A stretch of 64,000 nucleotides of DNA, taken from assembly GCF_008370325.1 (NCBI RefSeq), contig NZ_VNIP01000016.1:38610-102609 (forward strand). Reading direction: 5' to 3'. The DNA is from Martinezella tropici. GTDB lineage: Bacteria; Pseudomonadota; Alphaproteobacteria; Rhizobiales; Rhizobiaceae. This document shows, one piece after another, positions 9,300 to 18,070 of the stretch (its first letter is position 1; the number at the start of each line of letters is the position of its first letter). Made by a program: the position numbers and the translations under genes. The notes under the pieces were generated by a model. That model was given only the letters and a program-made list of their open reading frames with translations, was not told the origin of the DNA and searched no databases.

Positions 9300-9542
9300 T
9301 TCTCTCCTCCAGGCTGTTCTATTTTCCTCCCAAGCAACCCTTCAAGGGTAGCCTTAAGTCCTGCCTCGCCGCCAACGAGCCGCGAAATACTCGTAGCCCC
9401 TTGCATCAAACGGGCACCCTGTCGTTTCGCCGGCGGCAAACGCATTTCCGGGGCTGCCACATGTTCGTCTGAAACGTCGATGCCGATTGACCTTCTGCGT
9501 CTCCTCTCGCTGACGGTGCGGTGGTTCGGTTCTGCCACCGGC

Positions 9543-12287
9543 CTATCCGGCAGCCGCCGTTTCGATGATGCAATCAAGCAAGGTTGCCGCAACTGGATCG
9601 GCACCGGCGGGTTCGCGCATCAGACCGAAGGTGGTGGCTACAATGCGACCGGTACCCACCCGTCGTTCGGCAATTGTGGCACAGGGCTTGTGAATCCAGC
9701 CCACCATCGTGCCGGCATGGACCAGTCCGTCGAAATGGATCGGACGAAAGCCAGTAAGGACGCGGTTGGGGTTCACGCCGACGAAGGAAAGGTCTGTCAG
9801 CGGGCCGCCTGGCAGGCGCTCGAAGGCCCCTGAACGCTTCACCCAGCTAAAACCCGTAACCCAATTGCCTTTCCAGATGGTGCCGTTGCGTTCGGTGACA
9901 CGCATCTGCGGCATGGACTGCCCGCGATCGCCGCCAGTCGGATAATTCCAGTTTGGCTGGTCATTGCGCAGATTGCCGAAGGGAAGGGTTGCCGCATCGG
10001 CCAGCGATACATAATGGGCACCATGCTCCATGGCATCGATATCGGTCTGACTGAGGGAGGATGCAACCCGCACCTCCGCCTTTGCGGCATCGGCAAGCTC
10101 GTAACCAAGCGCGCTCAGATATTGCGCGATCTCGGGCTCCGCCGAGAATACCGAGAATGTAGGCTTCGGGCGACGACCATAGACGCTGATGTCGAGGCTG
10201 TTGCGCGCGATCTCCCTGTCGTCGGCAGTGAGCGTGAAGTGGATGCTGATCTGTTCGCCGGCCATATCCATCGTGAAGGGCAGGGAAAGTGCTGGCAAAC
10301 GATGCACCGACGTTGCGTTCAGCGCGGGGATCGCGGTCTTTCCGGCATCCGCACCATTGACGCTCCAGCGCAGTTCGGTCGGTGGGAGCGCCTTGCCGCC
10401 GGTCGAGATTTCGAGTTCGATGCTCGCCGCATCGCCTGCCCACACCGCGTAATGTTGCATGCGCGGTACGATGACAACATCGGTATTAATCTCATGGAAG
10501 CGGTTGTGATAGACACGCGTATTGCGCTCCATGTCCATCAGTCCGTTGGCTTCCCAATGCAAGTCGGTCAGCTCGGTGATGACGTAACCTTGGATCGAGG
10601 AATGGCGGCGCATTTCCTCGATCTCGAACTTGAGCGCATTGAATTGATGCCATTGCGCGTCGTCGATGAAGGAGCCGAAGGACGGAAAAACCTTGTCGAA
10701 CTGATAGGTGCGGAAGCGCTGCTCGACGCCATGCGGATAGGTCGCGCCGTCACTATCCCATTCCAGGCCGTTGATGAACCAGAACGGCTCCTTTCCATCC
10801 TGCTTGAGCTTGTCTGGATGGGGCAAACCCCAAACCCCGAACTCGGAGACGACGAGCGGCTCGTCGCCGCGCCGTTTCGCATCACCGTTCGGCGAATAGG
10901 ACCAGCTCGGCCTTCCGGCGAAGACTGAAACCCAATCGGCCCATTCGCGCGCCATTTCCGGAACGGAGGCGTAATAATGGTAGTCGTCGATGTCGGAAAC
11001 AACATGGAAGTTGGGAATGCAGGCGGAATTGTCCACGACCAGCCGAGTCGGGTCCTTCTCTTTCAGCCAGTGATAGGCGTTGTCCAACCAGGATCGCTGA
11101 TCGGCGCTTTCGACAAGGCGCGTCCCCCAGTCCTCGTTGATGATGGTCCAGATCACGATGGAGGGATGATTGCCGTCGCGGCGCAGGATTCCTTCCATTG
11201 TATCGAGCAGGCGCTTCGCCGATTTCTCGGTGAAGGTCTGAATGTTGGGGATCTCCGTCCAGACCAGCAGACCAAACTGGTCTGCCACATCGTAGTAGCG
11301 TGGATCGGGCACCTTGATGTGGCAGCGCAGGAGGTTAAGGCCGAGCTCCTTCGACTTGCGCGCCTGATCTTCCAGGAACTCGATCGATGGTGGCGTGTAG
11401 ATGCCCTCGGGATAATAATCCTGATCCAGCGCGCCACGCATGTAGAAGGGCCGCCCGTTCAGGAAGAACTTGCCACCCTTCGTTTCGAAGGTGCGAAAGC
11501 CGAAATTCTGCTCGGCTGCGTCAATTACGACACCGCCCTCGGACAACTCCGCGACGGCGCGATAGAGCGCGGGATCATCGAGCGACCACGCCTCCGCCTT
11601 CGCGACGTTGAGGGCAGCAGAGGCTTGTGTTTCGCCATTGAGTGCGAGCTCGGTGGCCGATGCGATCGTGCCGTTGCGGTCGAGAAGCGTGATCGTCAAC
11701 GCGCCGGTAAAGGCTGATGCCAGCTCGACATCAACGATGACGTCACCCGTGGCGAGATCGGCGCGAATGGCCTGGTGGTTGATATGCGCCTTACAGCGGC
11801 ATTCGAGCCAGACCGACTGCCAGATGCCGCCCAGCATGCCGTACCAGCTCTGCTTTCCGTGCGGGATCTCGTCAAATGGGAAGTCGGGAAAAGCCTGCGC
11901 ATCGGCACTCGGCAACGTAACCTTTACCTCAAGGCGCATTTCGCCATCAAGTAGATCGCCGGGAATGACAAATTCGAACGGCAAATAGCCGCCTTCGTGG
12001 GAACCGAGAGCATGGCCGTTGACCGAGACTTCGGCAAAATAATTCACGGCCCCGAAATGCAGGATGACCTGACGATCCCGCCACTCCTTCGGCACCGTGA
12101 GGGCGCGTGAATAAATTGCTACGCCAGCTTCGGCTCGCAGATCCGGAAAATGCGCCTGCCAAGGTGCGGGTACGGCAATCGTTATCGGCGTTTGTCCTTC
12201 CAGATGAAAGTCCCAGGTTCCATCGAGAGACAGGCGCGCACGCGGCCCGGAATGAGTGCCGGCGAAACGGCGGGAGGCGATGGTCAT
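9543..12287 (-). CDS. Glycoside hydrolase family 2 protein (beta-galactosidase/glucuronidase/mannosidase type)
   Basis: A 914-residue cytoplasmic GH2 enzyme without a signal peptide. The N-terminal sugar-binding domain (~15-165) is followed by an immunoglobulin-like domain (~170-270) and the TIM barrel (~270-560). Acid/base E385 lies in IVIWTIINEDWG, and the nucleophile is probably E482 in PLVVSEFGVWG. The ~350-residue C-terminus is longer than in the simplest members. It cleaves a beta-linked sugar, probably after import by the downstream transporter. The specificity is not fixed by these motifs. It is divergent from the LacI regulator gene, with a clear operator in its promoter region. Confidence 0.9.
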   Translation of the reverse strand: MTIASRRFAGTHSGPRARLSLDGTWDFHLEGQTPITIAVPAPWQAHFPDLRAEAGVAIYSRALTVPKEWRDRQVILHFGAVNYFAEVSVNGHALGSHEGGYLPFEFVIPGDLLDGEMRLEVKVTLPSADAQAFPDFPFDEIPHGKQSWYGMLGGIWQSVWLECRCKAHINHQAIRADLATGDVIVDVELASAFTGALTITLLDRNGTIASATELALNGETQASAALNVAKAEAWSLDDPALYRAVAELSEGGVVIDAAEQNFGFRTFETKGGKFFLNGRPFYMRGALDQDYYPEGIYTPPSIEFLEDQARKSKELGLNLLRCHIKVPDPRYYDVADQFGLLVWTEIPNIQTFTEKSAKRLLDTMEGILRRDGNHPSIVIWTIINEDWGTRLVESADQRSWLDNAYHWLKEKDPTRLVVDNSACIPNFHVVSDIDDYHYYASVPEMAREWADWVSVFAGRPSWSYSPNGDAKRRGDEPLVVSEFGVWGLPHPDKLKQDGKEPFWFINGLEWDSDGATYPHGVEQRFRTYQFDKVFPSFGSFIDDAQWHQFNALKFEIEEMRRHSSIQGYVITELTDLHWEANGLMDMERNTRVYHNRFHEINTDVVIVPRMQHYAVWAGDAASIELEISTGGKALPPTELRWSVNGADAGKTAIPALNATSVHRLPALSLPFTMDMAGEQISIHFTLTADDREIARNSLDISVYGRRPKPTFSVFSAEPEIAQYLSALGYELADAAKAEVRVASSLSQTDIDAMEHGAHYVSLADAATLPFGNLRNDQPNWNYPTGGDRGQSMPQMRVTERNGTIWKGNWVTGFSWVKRSGAFERLPGGPLTDLSFVGVNPNRVLTGFRPIHFDGLVHAGTMVGWIHKPCATIAERRVGTGRIVATTFGLMREPAGADPVAATLLDCIIETAAAG

Positions 12288-12321
12288 AGCCGCGAGCTTT
12301 CCGGTTGGATTAAGTCACAAA

Positions 12322-12350
12322 ATAAGTTACAGATAAGTTTCGTAACTTAT
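12322..12350. promoter_or_regulatory. LacI-family operator in the GH2/LacI divergent promoter
   Basis: Three half-sites lie in tandem: ATAAGTTAC (12322-12330), ATAAGTTTC (12333-12341) and GTAACTTAT (12342-12350). The last two form an 18-bp palindrome with a central CG and one mismatch, the classic LacI-family layout. The first and last form a perfect inverted repeat with an 11-base spacer. The site lies between the GH2 gene and the regulator gene and probably controls both. Confidence 0.7.
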
Positions 12351-12441
12351 ATATTTAACTTCCGCAAGAGCCGCAGCTTCACATCGTCCGTCAGATTTTC
12401 TAACGTGCATGGAGCTGCGCTGAGTCCGAGAAAGAAACTGA

Positions 12442-13467
12442 GTGAACGACAAAACGACGAAACGACCGACCATGTCCGATATCGCCTCGCGGGTCGGCGT
12501 TTCGCATGCGACGGTTTCATTGGTGCTGAACGAGGTGCCCGGCAGGCGGGTTTCGGAGAAGGTACGTGAGCGTGTTCTGGCGGTTGCCGAGGAACTTGGC
12601 TATCAGAAGACCGCGCCAGCCAATGACCCCATCGGCGGGATTATTGTTCTCCTGATCGACGATCTCATGGCTTCTCAGCATGCGGCTCCACTGATCGAAG
12701 GCGTTCGCAGCGCGGCGGAAGAACAGGGCATGGCGGCACTCACAGTCGTTACCGGCGGACAAGTCGAATTCGCTGAGTCGATTCTCGATTATCTGGGGCG
12801 GCGCCAAATTGTCGGCGTGATCTATGCCACGCTCATCACCCAGCTGGCGCCAGTGCTGCCCACCAAGCTTAGTAGCTATCCGGCCGTCCTTTTGAATTGT
12901 CACCAGCAGCGAGCCGAATTCTCGTCCATCATTCCGGGTGATCACGCTGGCGGCTTTGCGGCGACGGAAGTGCTGATCAAAGCAGGACATCGCCGCATAG
13001 GCATGATCGACGCAGGCAGGCAGCGGCTTGAAGCCGCCCGGGATCGCCTAAGCGGCTATCGCCAGGCACTGACGACTTACGATATCGCCGTCGATCCTGA
13101 GTTGATCCTCTCCGAAGCCTGGTCGCTCGATCTCGGTCGGGAGAAGATGCTTCAACTGCTCGACCTGCCGTCGCCGCCGACAGCGGTGTTTTGCTTTTCT
13201 GACCGTGTCGCTATGGGTGCCTATGACGCAATCAGGATGCGCGGCCTGAAAATCCCCGACGATATTTCCGTCGTCGGGTTCGACGATGAAAGCCTTGCCC
13301 GAAAAATCCTGCCCCCGCTCACGACGTTGAAGCTGCCGCACATGGACATGGGGCGATGGGCGGTGACTGAACTCTTGGAAAAGGTAGTGCAGCCGAAGAA
13401 GTCGCCAGTGCGCCTAAAGATGGAATGCCAATTGGTTATACGCGATTCCATCGGCCCACCGCCTTGA
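12442..13467 (+). CDS. LacI-family transcriptional regulator
   Basis: A 341-residue repressor. The N-terminal helix-turn-helix (RPTMSDIASRVGVSHATVSL, residues ~8-27) is followed by a hinge helix and a periplasmic-binding-protein-like ligand domain (~62-335) with the usual GFDDESLARKILPPLTT stretch. GTG 12442 keeps the full N-terminal arm; ATG 12472 is possible but would shorten it. It is divergent from the GH2/ABC cluster and probably represses it until a sugar or glycoside binds. The palindrome at 12333-12350 is the likely target. Confidence 0.9.
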   Translation: MNDKTTKRPTMSDIASRVGVSHATVSLVLNEVPGRRVSEKVRERVLAVAEELGYQKTAPANDPIGGIIVLLIDDLMASQHAAPLIEGVRSAAEEQGMAALTVVTGGQVEFAESILDYLGRRQIVGVIYATLITQLAPVLPTKLSSYPAVLLNCHQQRAEFSSIIPGDHAGGFAATEVLIKAGHRRIGMIDAGRQRLEAARDRLSGYRQALTTYDIAVDPELILSEAWSLDLGREKMLQLLDLPSPPTAVFCFSDRVAMGAYDAIRMRGLKIPDDISVVGFDDESLARKILPPLTTLKLPHMDMGRWAVTELLEKVVQPKKSPVRLKMECQLVIRDSIGPPP

Positions 13468-13576
13468 GGTAATATGAAGCGATACTGCGGAGCTAACAAT
13501 TCGGGCTCCGTGTCCTCGGTTGCAGCAACGAAATTGTCTTGACGGACTTCCTCAACGACCTTTAATTAACTGATCT

Positions 13577-13591
13577 ACTGGACCAACCAGT
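13577..13591. promoter_or_regulatory. FadR-type GntR operator
   Basis: ACTGG (13577-13581) and CCAGT (13587-13591) form a perfect inverted repeat with a 5-base spacer, close to the TGGT-Nx-ACCA sites of FCD-type GntR regulators. It ends 15 bases before the regulator start codon, so binding there would block transcription or translation initiation. Autoregulation is inference. Confidence 0.5.
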
Positions 13592-13606
13592 GGACCGGGG
13601 GGCGCG

Positions 13607-14350
13607 ATGGACGAAAGTCCGATCTTGACCGAGGTACCGAATATCGCGCGGAGCCTCGCCCGCCGAACGGCGCGTGATGTCATCGCCGAGAAGCTGATGG
13701 TCCTGATCGCCACCAACATGCTACGGCCGGGCGACGAGCTACCGGGCGAGCGCGAATTGGCCAACGTTCTTCATGTCAGCCGCGAGACGGTGCGTGGCGC
13801 TATTCAGGCGCTCGCCGCGCAGGGCATTATCGAGGTTTCGCATGGCAGCCGCAGTCGCGTCTGTGAGGTCGACCTCAGCCACACTACCGTGACGATCGCC
13901 TCTTCCAATGCAATTGACGGCTACGATCTGGAATCGGTCCACGCTGCACGTCTTCATATCGAACTCAAGGTTGTCGGCGACTCCGCCGAGCGCATCGATG
14001 ACATCACCCTGGCAAAGCTGCAAGCCCTGTTGGAGGCTCAGCGTCTCGGGGGCAACGACGCGATGCGTTTCCTGATCTGCGACCGCGAATTCCACGTGGC
14101 CATCTATCGGGCCTGCGGAAACCCGCTGCTTGCTGCCTTCGTCACCGATTTATACACCTACATGATGAATTATCGCCGCTACGTCATGGCCAAGCCGGGT
14201 GCCATCGAGGCGAGCTACAGCGATCATCTAGCGATCTTTGAAGCGCTCGCTCGCCATGACCGAGACGCCGTCGTTGCGGCGTTCGAGCATCATCTGACAC
14301 GTATTTACGAAACGACCAAGGTTCAACTGGCCAGCGGCAATCCGGTCTGA
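13607..14350 (+). CDS. GntR-family regulator, FCD (FadR) subfamily
   Basis: A 247-residue regulator. The winged helix-turn-helix (residues ~25-90) contains PGDELPGERELANVLHVSRETVR. The C-terminal all-helical FCD domain (~110-235) keeps metal/ligand-site histidines in REFHVAIYRACGN and in SDHLAIFEALARHD. It precedes the MalK-type sugar transporter operon on the same strand by 168 bases and probably controls it. The effector is unknown, though sugar acids are common for this group. Confidence 0.87.
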   Translation: MDESPILTEVPNIARSLARRTARDVIAEKLMVLIATNMLRPGDELPGERELANVLHVSRETVRGAIQALAAQGIIEVSHGSRSRVCEVDLSHTTVTIASSNAIDGYDLESVHAARLHIELKVVGDSAERIDDITLAKLQALLEAQRLGGNDAMRFLICDREFHVAIYRACGNPLLAAFVTDLYTYMMNYRRYVMAKPGAIEASYSDHLAIFEALARHDRDAVVAAFEHHLTRIYETTKVQLASGNPV

Positions 14351-14518
14351 TCTGACCAGCATGAGGAGATCTGCCTGATATGCACGTGGGGGAGACAAAG
14401 ATGCCGTTCGTCGGCAGGGTATAGGACGTCGAAATCGGATTGATGCGTTCTGGCGGTTAGTGTTCCGGAGGAGGGATGACCGCAAGTCAAGGAAGTGAAA
14501 GGTTCTGGGAGGACTTTT

Positions 14519-15586
14519 ATGGCAGGTGTCGAGTTCGTCGATGTCAGGAAATCATTCGGGGCGTTCCCGGTTATCAAAGGTGTGAACATCGAGATTGCGG
14601 ACGGCGAGTTCGTAATCCTGGTCGGACCGTCTGGGTGCGGAAAATCCACGCTTCTGAGAATGCTTGCCGGGCTCGAAAATATTTCCGCGGGCGAGATCCG
14701 TATCGGTAATCGCGCCGTCAACGGCGTCGCGCCGGGCGATCGCGACATAGCCATGGTGTTTCAGAACTATGCGCTCTACCCGCATATGTCGGTGGCACAG
14801 AACATGGCTTTCTCGCTGATGCTCAAACGCGCGCCGAAAGCCGACATGGATCTGCGTGTCAAGAAGGCCGCGGAAATCCTGGGCCTTACCAAGCTTCTCG
14901 ACCGCTATCCCCGCCAGCTTTCCGGCGGCCAGCGCCAGCGTGTCGCCATGGGCCGGGCGATCGTGCGCGATCCACAGGTCTTCCTGTTTGACGAACCGCT
15001 TTCCAATCTCGATGCCAAGCTCCGGGTCGCCATGCGCGCGGAGATCAAGGAGCTTCATCAACGTCTCGGTACCACGACCGTCTACGTCACGCATGATCAG
15101 ATTGAAGCCATGACGATGGCCGACAAGATCGTCGTCATGCATGACGGCGTCGTCGAGCAGGTAGGAAAGCCGCTGGAGCTCTACGACACACCTGCCAATC
15201 TTTTCGTCGCGGGCTTCATTGGTTCGCCGGCAATGAACATGATCAAAGGTCGCCTCGATGTGGAGAATGGCAGCCGGTTCATCGCATCGGATGGAACGGT
15301 GCTGCCGGTTGTAAATCCGCCCGCTGGCGCAAAGGGTCGGGATCTCGTCTATGGGCTGCGCCCGGAATACATCGCGCTCGATGCCGACGGTCTGCCGGCG
15401 GAAATCATCGTGATCGAGCCGACCGGGTATGAAACGCAGATGACGGTTCGGTTTGGCGGCAGCGACGTCAACTGCATCTTTCGGGAAAGGATCAATGCCC
15501 GACCCGGCGAAACGCTGCGCATTTCCATCGATGCGCCGCATGTCCATCTCTTCGACGCTGAAAGCGGGCAGAGATTGACGATCTGA
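14519..15586 (+). CDS. Carbohydrate ABC transporter ATP-binding protein, MalK/UgpC type
   Basis: A 355-residue single-domain ATPase with a C-terminal regulatory TOBE/OB-fold domain. Walker A is GPSGCGKST (residues 36-44), the signature is LSGGQRQRVAMGRA, and Walker B is VFLFDEPLSNLD followed by the switch His in VYVTHD. ATG 14519 has GGGAGGA upstream; a longer in-frame start at 14495 is less likely. It is the first gene of the operon ATPase / binding protein / two permeases. It may also energise the ATPase-less importer at 6.2-9.3 kb. Confidence 0.92.
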   Translation: MAGVEFVDVRKSFGAFPVIKGVNIEIADGEFVILVGPSGCGKSTLLRMLAGLENISAGEIRIGNRAVNGVAPGDRDIAMVFQNYALYPHMSVAQNMAFSLMLKRAPKADMDLRVKKAAEILGLTKLLDRYPRQLSGGQRQRVAMGRAIVRDPQVFLFDEPLSNLDAKLRVAMRAEIKELHQRLGTTTVYVTHDQIEAMTMADKIVVMHDGVVEQVGKPLELYDTPANLFVAGFIGSPAMNMIKGRLDVENGSRFIASDGTVLPVVNPPAGAKGRDLVYGLRPEYIALDADGLPAEIIVIEPTGYETQMTVRFGGSDVNCIFRERINARPGETLRISIDAPHVHLFDAESGQRLTI

Positions 15587-15739
15587 TATCGCTTCGGTGG
15601 GAAGCGGGAAGAGGAGGAGTCTCCCTGCTCGCCCGCCGATGCGGAAGCATTCGGCCGGTTCGGATGCGATGGTCGTCGTTCACCAAACGGGAAGGTGGGC
15701 GCCGGGGGAATTTGCTCCCGTTTTCAAAGGAGGAGTATC

Positions 15740-17053
15740 ATGACTTTCAAGAGACGTGACTTTCTTGCCGCATCCGCGGCAGCGGCCGGCATCGCAGGCC
15801 TCGCGCCGCTCGGCATACGCCCATCTTTCGCCCAAGCCGAACCCGGCTACACGCCCGAAAAGGGCGCAAGTCTCAGGCTTCTTCGCTGGACACCCTTCGT
15901 CAAGGGAGACGAGGATGCCTGGCTTGCCAATACCAAGAAGTTCACGGAGGCGACGGGTGTCGAGGTTCGTGTCGACAAGGAAAGCTGGGAAGATATCCGA
16001 CCGAAGGCTGCCGTCGCCGCCAACGTCGGTTCCGGTCCCGACATGGTGATGTGCTGGTTCGACGATGCTCACCAGTATCCTGACAAACTCGTCGACCTGA
16101 CCGAACTCGGCAACTACCTCGGCAACAAATACGGCGGCTGGTATGATGGCGTGCGTGGTTATGCAACCCGCGGCGACAAGTTCATCGCCATGCCGCTGAC
16201 GGCGATCGGCAACGCCGTCGTTTATCGCGATAGTCATGTAAAGGCGGCCGGCTTCAGCGAGTTCCCCAAGGATACCGCCGGGTTCTTGGAGCTTTGCAAG
16301 GCCATGAAGGCGAAAGGTACGCCCGCCGGCTTCCCGCATGGCAAGGCCGTCGGCGACGGCAACAATTACGCCCACTGGCTGCTTTGGAGCCATGGTGGCA
16401 AGATGGTGGACGAAAGCGGCAAGGTGACCATCAATAGCCCTGAGACGCTGGCAGCCATCCACTATGCGATGGATCTTTATGCGACCTTCATCCCCGGTAC
16501 GGAAAGCTGGCAGGACATCAACAACAACCGGGCCTTCCTTGCCGGGCAGGTATCGCTGATCGCCAACGGCGTTTCGGTCTATTATGCAGCTAAGAAAGAT
16601 CCGAAGCTCGCCGAAATAGCGGCCGATATCAGAACCACAAACTTCCCGATCGGCCCGGTCGGCAAGAGCGTCGAGCTGCACCAGACGAGTTCGCTGGTTC
16701 TTTTCAGCCATACCAAATATCCGGAAGCAGCCAAGGCCTATATCAAGTTCATGATGGAAGGCGACCAGATGAACGCCTGGATTCAAGGGTCCAGCGCCTA
16801 TTGTTGCCAACCCCTGAAGGCCTTTGCCAACAATCCTGTCTGGACCGCCGATCCGGTCCACGCACCCTATGCCCGCGCCTCGGAAACGCTGCGCCCAAAC
16901 GGCTATGCCGGTCCACTGGGCTATGCCTCGGCAGGCGTGATGGCCGATTACGTGCTCGTCGACATGTTCGCCGCCGCTGTGACCGGCCAGATGACGCCAG
17001 AGGATGCGATGAAAGAGGCTGAGCGCCGAGCAAACCGCTACTACAAGGTTTGA
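15740..17053 (+). CDS. Carbohydrate ABC transporter substrate-binding protein, Tat-exported
   Basis: A 437-residue family 1 solute-binding protein. The N-terminus MTFKRRDFLAASAAAAGIAG has the twin-arginine signal (RRDFLA), so it is exported folded through Tat, with cleavage after SFA near residue 31. GGAGGAG lies eight bases before ATG 15740. The body resembles MalE-type binders with a conserved WWF-like ligand region (DMVMCWFDDAHQYPD). It lies between the ATPase and permease genes. Tat export is common among rhizobial sugar binders of this type. The ligand is unknown. Confidence 0.9.
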   Translation: MTFKRRDFLAASAAAAGIAGLAPLGIRPSFAQAEPGYTPEKGASLRLLRWTPFVKGDEDAWLANTKKFTEATGVEVRVDKESWEDIRPKAAVAANVGSGPDMVMCWFDDAHQYPDKLVDLTELGNYLGNKYGGWYDGVRGYATRGDKFIAMPLTAIGNAVVYRDSHVKAAGFSEFPKDTAGFLELCKAMKAKGTPAGFPHGKAVGDGNNYAHWLLWSHGGKMVDESGKVTINSPETLAAIHYAMDLYATFIPGTESWQDINNNRAFLAGQVSLIANGVSVYYAAKKDPKLAEIAADIRTTNFPIGPVGKSVELHQTSSLVLFSHTKYPEAAKAYIKFMMEGDQMNAWIQGSSAYCCQPLKAFANNPVWTADPVHAPYARASETLRPNGYAGPLGYASAGVMADYVLVDMFAAAVTGQMTPEDAMKEAERRANRYYKV

Positions 17054-17069
17054 TCCCCCGCGAAGATCT

Positions 17070-17095
17070 GCAGCATGCCGGTAACGGCATGCTGC
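17070..17095 (+). terminator. GNRA-capped hairpin after the binding-protein gene
   Basis: GCAGCATGCCG (17070-17080) and CGGCATGCTGC (17085-17095) form a perfect 11-bp stem with a GTAA tetraloop. It lies 17 bases past the binding-protein stop codon and 25 bases before the permease start. With no T-run it probably stabilises the upstream message or attenuates read-through. Confidence 0.6.
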
Positions 17096-17119
17096 GACCG
17101 TCCATCAGGAGATAATACC

Positions 17120-18055
17120 ATGTCGACCGTGACATCAGGCGATACGACTCGCGGCCCGATCAGATCGCTCATGCAGAACAATAATATGCTCGGCTTCCTC
17201 TTCATGTTGCCGGCGGCCATCTTTCTGGTTTGTTTTCTCACCTATCCGCTGGGGCTCGGGGTCTGGCTCGGTTTCACCGACACGCGGATCGGGCGTGCTG
17301 GGAGTTTCATCGGACTGGAGAATTATCAATTCCTGGCCCATGACTCCGTCTTCTGGTTGACGGTCTTCAATACCTTGCTCTACACGTTCGTTGCCTCCGT
17401 CCTGAAATTCGTGCTCGGCCTTTGGTTGGCACTACTCCTCAACCAGCACCTGCCATTCAAGTCGTTCTTCCGTGCAATCGTGCTTCTGCCCTGGGTCGTG
17501 CCGACGGTGCTTTCGGGATTGGCATTCTGGTGGATCTACGATTCCCAATTTTCCATCATCTCGTGGTCGCTGATGAAGATGGGCCTGATCCATGGCCCGA
17601 TCAATTTCCTCGGCGATCCGACCAATGCGCGCATCTCGGTCATCATCGCCAATGTCTGGCGCGGCATTCCCTTCGTCGCGATTTCCCTGCTTGCCGGTCT
17701 GCAGACCATTCCTGCTTCGCTTCAGGAGGCGGCATCCCTGGATGGAGCCACCGGTTGGCAGCGCTTCCGTTACGTAACACTACCAATGTTGACGCCGATC
17801 ATCGCCGTGGTGATGACGTTCTCCGTGCTGTTCACCTTTACGGATTTTCAGCTCATCTATGTGCTAACCAAGGGCGGACCGGTCAATGCGACACATCTGA
17901 TGGCGACGCTTTCCTTTCAGCGCGGCATCCCCGGAGGGCAGCTCGGCGAGGGGGCCGCAATCGCGGTTGCCATGATTCCCTTCCTGCTTGCCGCCATCAT
18001 GTTCAGCTTCTTCGGTCTGCAGCGCCGCAAATGGCAGCAGGGCGGACAGGACTGA
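17120..18055 (+). CDS. Carbohydrate ABC transporter permease, MalF type
   Basis: A 311-residue inner-membrane permease with six hydrophobic segments and the EAA loop LQEAASLDGATGWQRFRYVT. AGGAG lies before ATG 17120; an in-frame start at 17075 would lie inside the hairpin and is rejected. The protein partners with the next permease and with the MalK-type ATPase three genes upstream. Confidence 0.9.
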   Translation: MSTVTSGDTTRGPIRSLMQNNNMLGFLFMLPAAIFLVCFLTYPLGLGVWLGFTDTRIGRAGSFIGLENYQFLAHDSVFWLTVFNTLLYTFVASVLKFVLGLWLALLLNQHLPFKSFFRAIVLLPWVVPTVLSGLAFWWIYDSQFSIISWSLMKMGLIHGPINFLGDPTNARISVIIANVWRGIPFVAISLLAGLQTIPASLQEAASLDGATGWQRFRYVTLPMLTPIIAVVMTFSVLFTFTDFQLIYVLTKGGPVNATHLMATLSFQRGIPGGQLGEGAAIAVAMIPFLLAAIMFSFFGLQRRKWQQGGQD

Positions 18056-18070
18056 GATTGGGAGAACCTC

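Noticed and set aside
10014..10928. 304-codon plus-strand ORF inside the GH2 gene
   Set aside because: The GH2 frame carries both catalytic Glu motifs across this span; the opposite frame has none.
14552..15547. 331-codon ORF on the minus strand
   Set aside because: Antisense shadow of the MalK-type ATPase, with no recognisable domain or ribosome-binding site.
15680..16861. 393-codon ORF on the minus strand
   Set aside because: Antisense to the Tat-exported binding protein. The opposite frame has a complete signal peptide and family motifs.
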